From NCBI GenBank assembly GCA_002342805.1, contig DDQW01000023.1, positions 3,780 through 44,843 on the forward strand: 41,064 bases of DNA. The letters run 5' to 3'. The position numbers were made by a program, and so were the translations under genes. This document shows, one piece after another, positions 33,616 through 41,064 of the stretch; positions within the stretch are counted from its first letter, which is position 1, and each line of letters starts with the position of its first letter. The DNA is from Clostridiales bacterium UBA2432. GTDB taxonomy: Bacteria; Bacillota; Clostridia; Lachnospirales; Vallitaleaceae. The notes beneath the pieces were generated by a model. The model was not told the origin of the DNA and searched no databases. It saw nothing but the letters and a program-made list of their open reading frames with translations.

Positions 33616-35016
33616 ATGAACAAAACATTTTGGAAAAAATTAATGGGGATTATTCTTGCATTCGTCCTCGCCATGACAACGCTTGCAGGATGTGGTGGCG
33701 ATTCAGGGGCCAGCTCAGGAACACCAATTACCGAAGAAGAAGCACAAGACATCGCGGCGGCCGTTGACGAAAAACCGACAGAAATCTCCGGTACAATTGA
33801 GGTCAGTGGATGGCCATCAGGGGATGATGCTTTTGAAGCTGCCATGGCAGGATTTAACGAAAAATATCCAAACGTTGAAGTTGAACTAGTTTTTACAGAT
33901 ACAACCTCACATCACCAAGCCTTACAAAGTGCCCTTGTTGCAGGAAGTGGAGCAACCGATGTTGCTATGGTAGAAGGCGCATATATTTCACAATACAGAG
34001 ATAGTACAGCATTAACAGATCTTCGCTTATTAGGAGCCGATGAATTAGCCGATGATTTTGTCGATTTTAAATGGGAGCAAGCAATATCTTCCGATGGCGA
34101 ACGCTTAGTGGCGATTCCATGGGATTTAGGCCCAACACTTTATTATTATCGTACAGATGTATTTGAAGAAGTTGGCTTACCTACCGATCCTTATGAAGTA
34201 GCTGACTTAATGAGTACTTGGGACGGCGTTTTAGAAGTTGCAGAAAAAGTATCCATACCGGGTGAACGATGGTTTATACCATCAGCAGCCTATCTATATC
34301 AATGGATGTTTATCAACAGAGATTACTATGATGAAGATCTTAACCTTATTATTGAGCGGGAAGGCGACCTTGAAGCCTTAGAGGCGGCACTTACCATTCG
34401 TGAAAATGGATGGGATATGAACGTGGATATGTGGAGTGGTGAAGCCTATGCAGCATATTCAGCAGGCACATGTGTCACGGTTGCAGCCGGTTCATGGTTT
34501 TCAGGATTCTTAAAAACAGACATTGATCCTGAAGGCGCAGGCAACTGGGGAGCAACAGAGTTACCGGGAGATATGCCGGCAACAAACTGGGGTGGCTCAT
34601 TCTTAGTTATTCCGGAGCAAGCCGATAACAAAGAAGCAGCGTGGGCTTTTGTCAAGTATATGCTTGCAACGCCAGAAGGACAAAACGATATGTTTAGAGC
34701 CGTGGATTACTTCCCAGCTTATGAACCGGCTTGGACAGCTGAACCAGAACTTTATGTATCACCGGACGACTACTTTGGCGGACAATCGCCAAATGCTATC
34801 GCAACAGAGATTGCATCAGATGTACCCGTTGTTTATAACACAATCATGGACGTAACAGCAGAAGGCTATCTATACAGTTCATTTAATGCCGGAGCAGAAG
34901 CCGGAGAGACACCGGAACAAATCCGTGAGCGCTTGAGAACAGATATAGAATCAGCCACAGCAGAACTTAAAGAACAACAAATTCAAACATTAAAAGATGC
35001 AGGTGCATGGGAATAG
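33616..35016 (+). CDS. ABC sugar importer, solute-binding lipoprotein of the GH42 operon
   Basis: The start is ATG 33616, with AGAGGAGG 7 bp upstream; the upstream TTG at 33577 lies in the hairpin region. The 466-residue protein has a lipoprotein signal with lipobox LAGC (Cys26), then an Asp/Glu/Ser-rich spacer, then a family-1 binding fold (ISGTIEVSGWPSGDDAFEAA, FNEKYPNVEVELVF). Two permeases and a GH42 beta-galactosidase follow, so the likely ligand is a beta-galactoside or galacto-oligosaccharide. No ATPase gene is present, so a shared one is assumed. Confidence 0.92.
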   Translation: MNKTFWKKLMGIILAFVLAMTTLAGCGGDSGASSGTPITEEEAQDIAAAVDEKPTEISGTIEVSGWPSGDDAFEAAMAGFNEKYPNVEVELVFTDTTSHHQALQSALVAGSGATDVAMVEGAYISQYRDSTALTDLRLLGADELADDFVDFKWEQAISSDGERLVAIPWDLGPTLYYYRTDVFEEVGLPTDPYEVADLMSTWDGVLEVAEKVSIPGERWFIPSAAYLYQWMFINRDYYDEDLNLIIEREGDLEALEAALTIRENGWDMNVDMWSGEAYAAYSAGTCVTVAAGSWFSGFLKTDIDPEGAGNWGATELPGDMPATNWGGSFLVIPEQADNKEAAWAFVKYMLATPEGQNDMFRAVDYFPAYEPAWTAEPELYVSPDDYFGGQSPNAIATEIASDVPVVYNTIMDVTAEGYLYSSFNAGAEAGETPEQIRERLRTDIESATAELKEQQIQTLKDAGAWE

Positions 35017-35027
35017 ATAACTGAATA

Positions 35028-35061
35028 AAAGGTGGCCGGAGGAATCTGGTCACCTTTTTCC
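35028..35061 (+). terminator. Intercistronic terminator-like hairpin after the binding-protein gene
   Basis: AAAGGTGGCC (35028-35037) pairs with GGTCACCTTT (35048-35057) over ten pairs including one G-U, with a 10-nt loop and a short T-run extending two bases past the stem. It would partly end transcription after the binding-protein gene, as the hairpin at 7974-8003 may do in the first importer. Confidence 0.65.
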
Positions 35062-35082
35062 ACAAGAGAGGAAGTGATTGCG

Positions 35083-36000
35083 TTGAAAGTTGCAGGAGTT
35101 ATGCATACAATCAAAAAGAATAAAGTTGCCTATGCCTATATTGCACCTTTTTACATTTTATTTATTATTTTTGGCCTGTTTCCCATGGTATCCGGATTTG
35201 CCTTAAGTTTCTTCCGCTGGGATGGACTTGGGTCTATGAATTTTTTGGGATTAGGCAACTATATTAATTTATTTAAGGATTCCCTATTTTGGAAGGCCTT
35301 ATATAATACATTATTTATAGGAATTATCGCACATATTCCTATTTTGTTAGGCGGATTGGTATTAGCCTATATTCTCAACTCAGATTTGATTCGAGGTCAA
35401 AACCTTTTTAAAACCATTTATTTTATGCCCATGGTGACAAGTGCTGTTGCCATCACCATTATTTTTCAAAATCTATTTGGTAATAATTATGGGCTCATCA
35501 ACTATATCTTCGGTCTTTTCGGTAAAGATCCGGTGAACTGGTTAGGCGGAGATGGCTCATTTATCAAGGTTGCAGTTATTGTTATGTTTGCATGGAAATG
35601 GATTGGATGGAATATGGTCATCTATTTGGCCGGTATGCAAGGGATTCCTCAAGAGATTTATGAAGCGGCAAAAATCGACGGTGCGTCCCATACCCGTGTC
35701 GTCTTTAATATCGTCATTCCATTATTAAAACCGATTATTCTCTTCACCCTTATTCAGTCAACCATCGGAATGTTCAACCTCTTTACAGAACCCTTTGTAC
35801 TGACGGGCAATAACTGGGGTGGAGGAACCAATGGTGGCGGTTTAACACTTATGATGTATCTGTTGAACAAAGCGCCCCAAGGTGGTAATGCTTATGGTTA
35901 TGCATCAGCGATTGCCTATGTAATGACATTTATGATTGTCTGTGTTGCATTTATTCTCAATAAAGTGATGAATCGCAACGAAGTAAAAGGAGGTATGTAG
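35083..36000 (+). CDS. ABC sugar importer permease, MalF/UgpA-like
   Basis: The longest frame opens at 35032 but that codon lies inside the terminator-like hairpin, so it is rejected. TTG 35083 has AGAGAGGAAG about 10 bp upstream and is preferred; ATG 35101 is possible but its AGGAG is only two bases away. From 35083 the product is 305 residues with about six membrane segments and the EAA loop IYEAAKIDGASHTRVVF. A GGTNGGGLTLMMYL segment near the C-terminus is typical of the family. It pairs with the next permease, whose ATG follows its stop by one base. Confidence 0.9.
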   Translation: MKVAGVMHTIKKNKVAYAYIAPFYILFIIFGLFPMVSGFALSFFRWDGLGSMNFLGLGNYINLFKDSLFWKALYNTLFIGIIAHIPILLGGLVLAYILNSDLIRGQNLFKTIYFMPMVTSAVAITIIFQNLFGNNYGLINYIFGLFGKDPVNWLGGDGSFIKVAVIVMFAWKWIGWNMVIYLAGMQGIPQEIYEAAKIDGASHTRVVFNIVIPLLKPIILFTLIQSTIGMFNLFTEPFVLTGNNWGGGTNGGGLTLMMYLLNKAPQGGNAYGYASAIAYVMTFMIVCVAFILNKVMNRNEVKGGM

Positions 36001-36001
36001 C

Positions 36002-36823
36002 ATGCATGTATTAAAGAAAACAACATTATACCTCATATTAATCAGTGTAGCCCTCGTCATGCTATTACCTTTTTACATGATGTTCGTTATGTCAACCTTA
36101 TCCACCAATGAGATTTATTCATTTCCACCGATTATGAGTATTGGTGGAAACCTGATTACAAACTTTAAAAATATGATTGCAGCCGTAAACCTTCCGAGAG
36201 CCTTTCTTAACAGTCTTATTGTAACAAGTTTAAATGCGGTTTTAGTTCTGTTTTTTAGCTCGATCGGTGGTTATGCATTTTCCGTTTATGATTTTCCGGG
36301 GAAAAAACAACTCTTTCTTGTTCTTTTAGGAACCATGATGGTGCCTTTTACAGCAGGTATTATCCCTTGGTTCATCATGATGAGTAAATTCGGTTGGATT
36401 AATAATTTTGCAGCCTTAATCATACCGGGAAGTGCTAACGCCTTCGGAATATTTTGGATGCGTCAGTATTGTCAAAACAATGTTCCCCGTTCCCTTATGG
36501 AAGCGGCGCGGATTGACGGATGTAGCGAATGGACCATCTTTTTTCACGTCATCGCACCCATATTAAAACCGGCCTATGCATCTCTGGGTATCATGCAATT
36601 TGTCAATATATGGAACGAATTTATGCAAGCTTTACTTATTTTACGAAAAGAAGAATACTATACCTTGTCATTATTACTTAAAAGCATGGTCTCTGACCGT
36701 GGAACCGACTATGGAGCCATGATGTTAGCCAGTACCTGTGCCGTATTGCCACTACTGATCTGTTTCTTATTCGCATCCAAGTATTTTATGGACGGATTAA
36801 CAGCAGGAGCCGTCAAAGGCTAG
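36002..36823 (+). CDS. ABC sugar importer permease, MalG/UgpE-like
   Basis: 273 residues with about six membrane segments, the EAA loop LMEAARIDGCSEWTIFF and the C-terminal GLTAGAVKG ending shared by this family. AAAGGAGG lies 7 bp before the ATG, inside the end of the preceding gene, so translation is coupled. It is followed after 49 bp by the GH42 gene, with its own strong ribosome site. Confidence 0.93.
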   Translation: MHVLKKTTLYLILISVALVMLLPFYMMFVMSTLSTNEIYSFPPIMSIGGNLITNFKNMIAAVNLPRAFLNSLIVTSLNAVLVLFFSSIGGYAFSVYDFPGKKQLFLVLLGTMMVPFTAGIIPWFIMMSKFGWINNFAALIIPGSANAFGIFWMRQYCQNNVPRSLMEAARIDGCSEWTIFFHVIAPILKPAYASLGIMQFVNIWNEFMQALLILRKEEYYTLSLLLKSMVSDRGTDYGAMMLASTCAVLPLLICFLFASKYFMDGLTAGAVKG

Positions 36824-36872
36824 GTGTCAGGACCCGTGAACAAATAATCTGAAAATTTGAGGAGGAAACACG

Positions 36873-38924
36873 ATGGAAAACATATTACAAGGTGACGCAT
36901 TAACATTAGGAACCTGTTACTATCCGGAGCACTGGCCACAAGATCTTTGGCGCAGTGACTTAGAACGTATGAAAGAAAATGGGATTGAAGTCGTTCGAAT
37001 CGCAGAGTTTGCTTGGAGCAAAGTCGAGCCGAGAGAGGGAGAGTTTACCTTTGCTTTTTTCGACGAATTCTTAGAGCTAGTCGAAGAGATGGATATGAAA
37101 GTTATCTTCTGTACGCCGACTGCGACACCGCCGGCCTGGTTAACTCATAAATATCCGGAAGTACTTAATGCAAGCATGGAAGGGGTCAAATATCGCCATG
37201 GAGCTAGACGACATTATAACTACAATTCACCAAAATACATAGAACTGACACAGATTATCGTGGAAAAATTCGCATCTCATTACGCCTCCCATCCAAATAT
37301 AATCGGTTGGCAGATTGATAACGAATTAAATTGTGAATTGAATAATTTTTACTCAGAAAGTGATACTATTGCCTTTAGAGAATTTTTGCGGGAAAAATAT
37401 AAAGATCTTGAAGGCCTGAATAAGGCTTGGGGAACTGATTTTTGGAATCAAATGTATACCGACTGGGAAGAGGTTTATGTTCCTCAAAAAACCGTTAGTG
37501 ATTCGACCAATCCCCATCGTGTTTTAGACTATTATCGATTCATATCCCATAGTGCACGAAAATATGCCAAGTTGCAAGCGGATATTATACGCAAATACAT
37601 CAAAGCGGAGGATTTCGTAACGACAAACGGCATGTTTGGACACTTAGATAATCATCAAATGACCAAAGAAAGCTTGGACTTTTACACCTATGACTCCTAT
37701 CCAAACTTTGGGTACTCATTAGATATGTACGACCCATCGCCCCAAGCCCTTCGTGATCGATGGTGGAGTCATAACCTTGCCGAAACCCGGTCCATATCGA
37801 GTCGATTTGGAATTATGGAGCAACAATCCGGTCCCAACGGTTGGAACACGCGAATGGAAGCACCGGCACCACGACCGGGACAACTGACCCTTTGGACTAT
37901 GCAATCTATTGCCCACGGAGCCGACTTTATCAGTTATTTTCGATGGCGTACATGTACAATGGGAACGGAAATCTATTGGCACGGGATCTTAGATTATTCC
38001 GATCGAGATAATCGCCGACTTAGTGAAGTGAAAGATTTACGAGAAAAACTGGATCACATAACAGAGATTGCCGGAGCAAAATATCAAGCTCAGGTTGGTG
38101 TCATTAAAGATTATGATAATGTATGGGACGGCGAACTAGACGCCTGGCATAAACGCGTGGAAAAAGCCAGTCAGCAAGCTCTCTTTGAAGCTACACAATT
38201 AAGCCATACACCCATGGACTACCTTTATCTTCAAGAGGATACGACCCTTGATGATTTAGTACCCTATAAAGTCCTCTTTTATCCCCATGCGACAATCCTA
38301 ACACGGGAACGTATTGCCTTGCTTGAAGCATACGTTGAACAAGGTGGCAAGCTCGTTTTTGGATGTCGAACAGGATATAAGGACATGACCGGCCAGTGTG
38401 TCATGGAAAAACTTCCTGGATTGGCTCGCAAGATGACTGGCGCCGATGTGTACGAGTACACATTCATTGCGCCGGATTCAGAAACAGTAACCATTGAATG
38501 GGATGGCGACATGCTTGAAGCCAATGTCTTCCTTGACCTTGTAGAACCCATGGATGATTCGGCAAAACAAGAAGGGACCATAGTGACAGGGGATTATCCA
38601 GGTGCAGGCGCCCTCGTATCGAAAGATTTTGGGCAAGGAAAGGCCTACTACTACGGAACAGCTTTTACAAGAAAATCCGCAGAAAGCTTCATGAAAAAAC
38701 TGGGTGTCCTAAGCCCCTTAGCTGACCTTGTGACAGCGCCTCCAACTTGCGAAATCGCTGTACGTAAAAAAGATGAAACACCCTACATCTTTATCCTTAA
38801 TTTTAAAAAAGAAAATGCAAGGGTGACATTCAAGCAAGCTGTCGTTAATCTCTACACAGGTGAAACCCTTCAAGGTGATGTGGAACTTGAGGGTTATGGA
38901 ACGCTTGTAGTGAAAAATACCTGA
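36873..38924 (+). CDS. Beta-galactosidase, glycoside hydrolase family 42
   Basis: 683 residues without a signal peptide, so cytoplasmic. The TIM barrel starts LGTCYYPEHWPQDLW; the acid/base Glu151 is in GWQIDNELN and the nucleophile Glu316 in FGIMEQQSGPNGW, both in standard GH42 context. The trimerisation domain (about 395-600, with LFYPHATILTRERIALLE) and a small C-terminal beta domain are complete. GAGGAGG precedes the ATG by 8 bp. It hydrolyses terminal beta-galactosides brought in by the upstream importer. The gene ends about five bases before the truncated repeat NPE-14, which looks like the operon terminator. Confidence 0.95.
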   Translation: MENILQGDALTLGTCYYPEHWPQDLWRSDLERMKENGIEVVRIAEFAWSKVEPREGEFTFAFFDEFLELVEEMDMKVIFCTPTATPPAWLTHKYPEVLNASMEGVKYRHGARRHYNYNSPKYIELTQIIVEKFASHYASHPNIIGWQIDNELNCELNNFYSESDTIAFREFLREKYKDLEGLNKAWGTDFWNQMYTDWEEVYVPQKTVSDSTNPHRVLDYYRFISHSARKYAKLQADIIRKYIKAEDFVTTNGMFGHLDNHQMTKESLDFYTYDSYPNFGYSLDMYDPSPQALRDRWWSHNLAETRSISSRFGIMEQQSGPNGWNTRMEAPAPRPGQLTLWTMQSIAHGADFISYFRWRTCTMGTEIYWHGILDYSDRDNRRLSEVKDLREKLDHITEIAGAKYQAQVGVIKDYDNVWDGELDAWHKRVEKASQQALFEATQLSHTPMDYLYLQEDTTLDDLVPYKVLFYPHATILTRERIALLEAYVEQGGKLVFGCRTGYKDMTGQCVMEKLPGLARKMTGADVYEYTFIAPDSETVTIEWDGDMLEANVFLDLVEPMDDSAKQEGTIVTGDYPGAGALVSKDFGQGKAYYYGTAFTRKSAESFMKKLGVLSPLADLVTAPPTCEIAVRKKDETPYIFILNFKKENARVTFKQAVVNLYTGETLQGDVELEGYGTLVVKNT

Positions 38925-38929
38925 TATAA

Positions 38930-39056
38930 TAAAAATCATGCAAGGGATTCCAAACTCGCTGTCGCTCAGACAGAGGAATCCAACTTTGCATGATTTTTTT
39001 CATTTACGAAGAAACACTACGGCTCGTGAAAAAGAGTATATTTTATAGGCAGGTAT
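38930..39056 (+). repeat. NPE-14, forward orientation, 5'-truncated; likely operon terminator
   Basis: The apex is as in NPE-1 and the inner stem is AAAAATCATGCAA/TTGCATGATTTTT. The 3' half extends to TATTTTATAGGCAGG, but the matching 5' outer arms are missing because the GH42 gene ends there. The stem followed by seven T makes a strong intrinsic terminator. Confidence 0.85.
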
Positions 39057-39097
39057 TCATATAGTTTGTTTTAATAACAGAACGATTTTCTTTGCTT

Positions 39098-39186
39098 TTG
39101 AAGAATAACGTGATAAAATTAAAAAAAGATGCATTATAACAACTTTAATAGTCAAAAAGTTTTAATAAAAGAACGTTATTCTTCAA
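39098..39186 (+). promoter_or_regulatory. 14-bp inverted repeat upstream of abiEi, candidate AbiEi operator
   Basis: TTGAAGAATAACGT (39098-39111) and its exact complement (39173-39186) flank 61 bp. A related direct repeat, TTTTAATAA.AGAACG, occurs at about 39069 and 39160. AbiEi antitoxins repress their own promoter by binding inverted repeats, so these are good operator candidates. A possible -10 (TATAAC) lies at 39135. Confidence 0.55.
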
Positions 39187-39228
39187 TTACGCAGAAAATC
39201 ATGACAAATTTAAAAAGAGGTGAGAAAA

Positions 39229-39996
39229 GTGAGTGTTTATACCGAGCTAGCAAAGTATCCGGTTTTTACAATTGATGAGGTAAAAAAATTTACCGGTAAT
39301 GAAAAAACGGCTTATTCGCAGTTGAATCGTTTTATGAAAAAAGAATTAGTTAAAAAGATACGAAAAAATATATACTCCGTTGTTAATCCGGCAACAGGTC
39401 AATTGCTAGCGACACGTTATCAAATTGCCTGTGCAATAACGGATACCGCTTATATATCTCATCATAGTGCGTTTGAATATTATGGATTGACGAACCAAGT
39501 TTTTAATGAAATATATGTTTCCTCGGAAACAAAGTTCAATCATTTTGAGTATAACCATATAACATACAATTTCATTGCATCCAAAATGAATGAAGGTATT
39601 TTAGAGGCAAAAAACACTACCGGAATCAAAATAACGGATTTAGAAAGAACTGTTATAGATAGCATCCGAGACTTTAACAAAATAGGTGGCCTTGAAGAGC
39701 TTCTTAACTGCTTAGAAGGAATTCAGTATTTAAATGAAAAGAAACTTAAGCGATATCTTGATGTATATGATATCCAGGGCTTGTATCAACGAGTAGGATA
39801 TTTTCTTGATTATTATCGAAAAGAGATGCAACTTTCAAACGAATTTATAAAGTACTGTAAAAACAACATAGGTAAGAGTAGGCGGTATCTTGTAAACGAA
39901 GTAAAAGAAGATAACTATTATAATAATGAATGGGGATTAATGGTGCCCGAAGATTTATTCGGAATAGTAGACAAGGAAGGAGATATACTTGTTTAA
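39229..39996 (+). CDS. abiEi: AbiEi-type antitoxin (type IV toxin-antitoxin)
   Basis: 255 residues from GTG 39229, with AAGAGGTGAG just upstream; the GTG at 39220 overlaps that site. The N-terminal winged helix (VFTIDEVKKFTGNEKTAYSQLNRFMKK) matches the AbiEi DNA-binding domain, followed by KIRKNIYSVVNPATG, an AYISHHSAFEYYGL segment typical of the family, and a C-terminal helical domain (about 140-245). AbiEi represses its operon and counters the AbiEii nucleotidyltransferase toxin. Here the frame is intact while the toxin gene, overlapping its end, is broken, leaving an orphan antitoxin or an autorepressor. Confidence 0.85.
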   Translation: MSVYTELAKYPVFTIDEVKKFTGNEKTAYSQLNRFMKKELVKKIRKNIYSVVNPATGQLLATRYQIACAITDTAYISHHSAFEYYGLTNQVFNEIYVSSETKFNHFEYNHITYNFIASKMNEGILEAKNTTGIKITDLERTVIDSIRDFNKIGGLEELLNCLEGIQYLNEKKLKRYLDVYDIQGLYQRVGYFLDYYRKEMQLSNEFIKYCKNNIGKSRRYLVNEVKEDNYYNNEWGLMVPEDLFGIVDKEGDILV

Positions 39997-40761
39997 TTAT
40001 GATATTGTATATTTAGCAAAGAAAGCTGAGGAATTAGGATTTGTGAGAGATACATTAGAAAAGGTGGAACAGCAATCAATCTGACAATTTTTAACCTGCC
40101 GAGACTTTCTGTTGATATCGATATGGATTATTTGATTACTAACTTTTATGTTATCCCAAGGATATACAATGAATCCGAAAACAAAAAATCTTCATAGCTT
40201 AGATTCCTGGGTTTATGACTATATGGGAGCAAGTGGAAATAGAGATAATATAAAAATCGAAATAAATTACTCATTGCGGTCTCATGTGCTTGAAGCTGAA
40301 GAAAGACCGATAATCACAGAAAATTTTTCCGGTGAATATAAAGTGAAGTCTCTTGCACCAGTTGAAATATATGGTAGTAAAATAAATGCACTGCTTAGTA
40401 GAGCAGCAGCTAGGGATTTATATGACACAAGAAACATGATTGAATTTGGTATATTTGATAAATCTGAAGAAGAAATGCTGAAAAAATGCGTTATTTTTTA
40501 TGCGGCCATATCAGCAAAGAAAATCAATAAGGATTTTGATACTATAGCTATTGAATTAAGACTAATGATGATTTTGAGTTGGAGTCGGCGAAAATACTTG
40601 TTAAAGAGTTTATTTCCGAGTTAATGATTTTGACAAAGGAAGAGAAGGAATTTCTAAGTAGATTTGAATGTGGTGATTACATTCCGGAACTTCTATTTGA
40701 AGATGAGAAAATTTTGCAACGTATTATAAATCATCCAATGGCACTATGGAAAACACAATAG
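39989..40761 (+). pseudogene. abiEii: AbiEii-type nucleotidyltransferase toxin, multiply broken
   Basis: A TTG at 39989, with AAGGAAGGAG upstream and overlapping the abiEi stop, opens FNYDIVYLAKKAEELGFVRD and soon hits a stop. The catalytic block KGGTAINLTIF..LPRLSVDIDMDY then continues in another frame from 40060. A third segment (MLSQGYTMNPKTKNLHSLDSW onwards) returns to the first frame from 40148, and after about 40553 the end (KTNDDFELESAKILVKEF to WKTQ) moves again. The ~25 residues usually found between LEKV and KGGT are missing. At least three lesions make function very unlikely. Confidence 0.8.
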
Positions 40762-40918
40762 GTGTATTGTCATCCTCGTAATATAGTTGAAGAGCTTCGG
40801 TTAAATTGTCTATAGCTTCTTCTATGGTTTTACCTTGAGAAGCAATATTGTTCTCAACACATTTAGCAACATACCAATTTTCTTCTTTTTGTATAATCAC
40901 TGTTACTTTTATACTCAT
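40724..40918 (-). CDS. hicB: HicB-family antitoxin-like protein, orphan
   Basis: 64 residues from ATG 40918, with GAGGTGATT upstream; a longer in-frame ATG at 41002 would overlap the next gene and lacks a site. The sequence IKVTVIIQKEENWYVAKCVE, then ASQGKTIEEAIDNLTEALQLYYED, is a typical partial-RNase-H HicB fold. No HicA toxin frame is visible: downstream on this strand lies the broken abiEii gene, whose end it overlaps by 38 bp. It may act on a HicA encoded elsewhere, or be a remnant. A TATAAT at 40955-40950 could be its -10. Confidence 0.8.
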   Translation of the reverse strand: MSIKVTVIIQKEENWYVAKCVENNIASQGKTIEEAIDNLTEALQLYYEDDNTPIVFSIVPLDDL

Positions 40919-40982
40919 TTCAATCACCTCATTAATCTTTGATGACACTATTATACCATAATAACTTTTTAGGAGGCTTAAT

Positions 40983-41064
40983 ATGTTAGCTAGTAACACC
41001 ATGAATCAGATCAAAGAAGTCCTACACACAGGTATAAAAAACAGCGACGTGGCCGGTGCCAATA
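40983..41064 (+). CDS. Probable beta-lactamase-fold serine hydrolase, 3'-partial
   Basis: TTTTTAGGAGGCTTAAT precedes ATG 40983, an excellent ribosome site. The 27 visible residues (MLASNTMNQIKEVLHTGIKN, then SDVAGAN) are followed by the window edge. The pattern of a helix and then (V/P)GAN is how class C beta-lactamase-like hydrolases begin, but too little is visible for a firm call. Confidence 0.4.
   Translation, partial: MLASNTMNQIKEVLHTGIKNSDVAGAN

Noticed and set aside
35032..35082. N-terminal extension of the second-operon permease
   Set aside because: The segment is a terminator-like hairpin, and its translated residues do not resemble a permease N-terminus.
1940..38993. Recurring 37-bp GGATTCC...GGAATCC units as CRISPR repeats
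   Set aside because: Units are kilobases apart, embedded in larger palindromes, with no regular spacers and no cas genes.

Overview
The window reads as a chromosomal segment of a low-GC, motile, probably anaerobic Firmicute of the Clostridia (Lachnospirales-like; inferred, not proven). The signs are strong AGGAGG-type ribosome sites, TTG starts, sigma-A promoters, YesM/YesN two-component genes, ABC sugar importers without their own ATPase, a radical-SAM activase and a sigma-D (flagellar)-type promoter. No tRNA, rRNA, CRISPR array or insertion sequence was seen.

Layout. 1-1870: end of a polysaccharide O-acetylation locus (MBOAT acyltransferase plus DHHW/SGNH partner). 1871-3138: gene-free, packed with repeats and one small-RNA candidate. 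3139-9757: sensor kinase, AraC-type response regulator, solute-binding lipoprotein and two permeases. 10232-14244: membrane GGDEF-EAL protein and chemoreceptor behind a sigma-D-like promoter. 15000-15746: Phd-antitoxin/Uma2-nuclease fusion between two copies of a repeat-plus-sRNA block. 16176-22997: GNAT acetyltransferase, a giant helicase-nuclease, radical-SAM activase, DivIVA-like protein, tadA. 22960-27883: AraC regulator divergent from two Gfo/Idh/MocA oxidoreductases and two xylose-isomerase-like TIM barrels, a candidate oxidative sugar pathway. 28417-31950: ATPase/nuclease-fold protein and a dCache chemoreceptor. 32498-38924: LacI regulator, a second sugar importer and a GH42 beta-galactosidase. 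39229-end: AbiEi antitoxin with a decayed AbiEii toxin, a lone HicB, and the start of a probable beta-lactamase-fold hydrolase.

How it fits together. Most of the window serves sensing and uptake of plant- or glycan-derived sugars: two regulated importers, a galactosidase and an oxidoreductase/isomerase cluster, with chemoreceptors and c-di-GMP turnover linking nutrients to motility. Both importers carry a hairpin between the binding-protein gene and the permease genes, presumably to make more binding protein than permease.

The most unusual content is noncoding. (1) Fourteen copies of a ~187-bp nested palindrome (called NPE here) occupy almost every long intergenic gap. Each has a conserved ~37-bp apex and stem arms that differ between copies yet stay self-complementary; copies usually form forward/reverse pairs just after stop codons. 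(2) Three copies of a minus-strand ~89-nt small-RNA gene have promoter-like sequence, a 5' hairpin, an invariant C-rich linker and an intrinsic terminator; each lies just beyond a reverse-oriented NPE. Both families are the best candidates for something undescribed.
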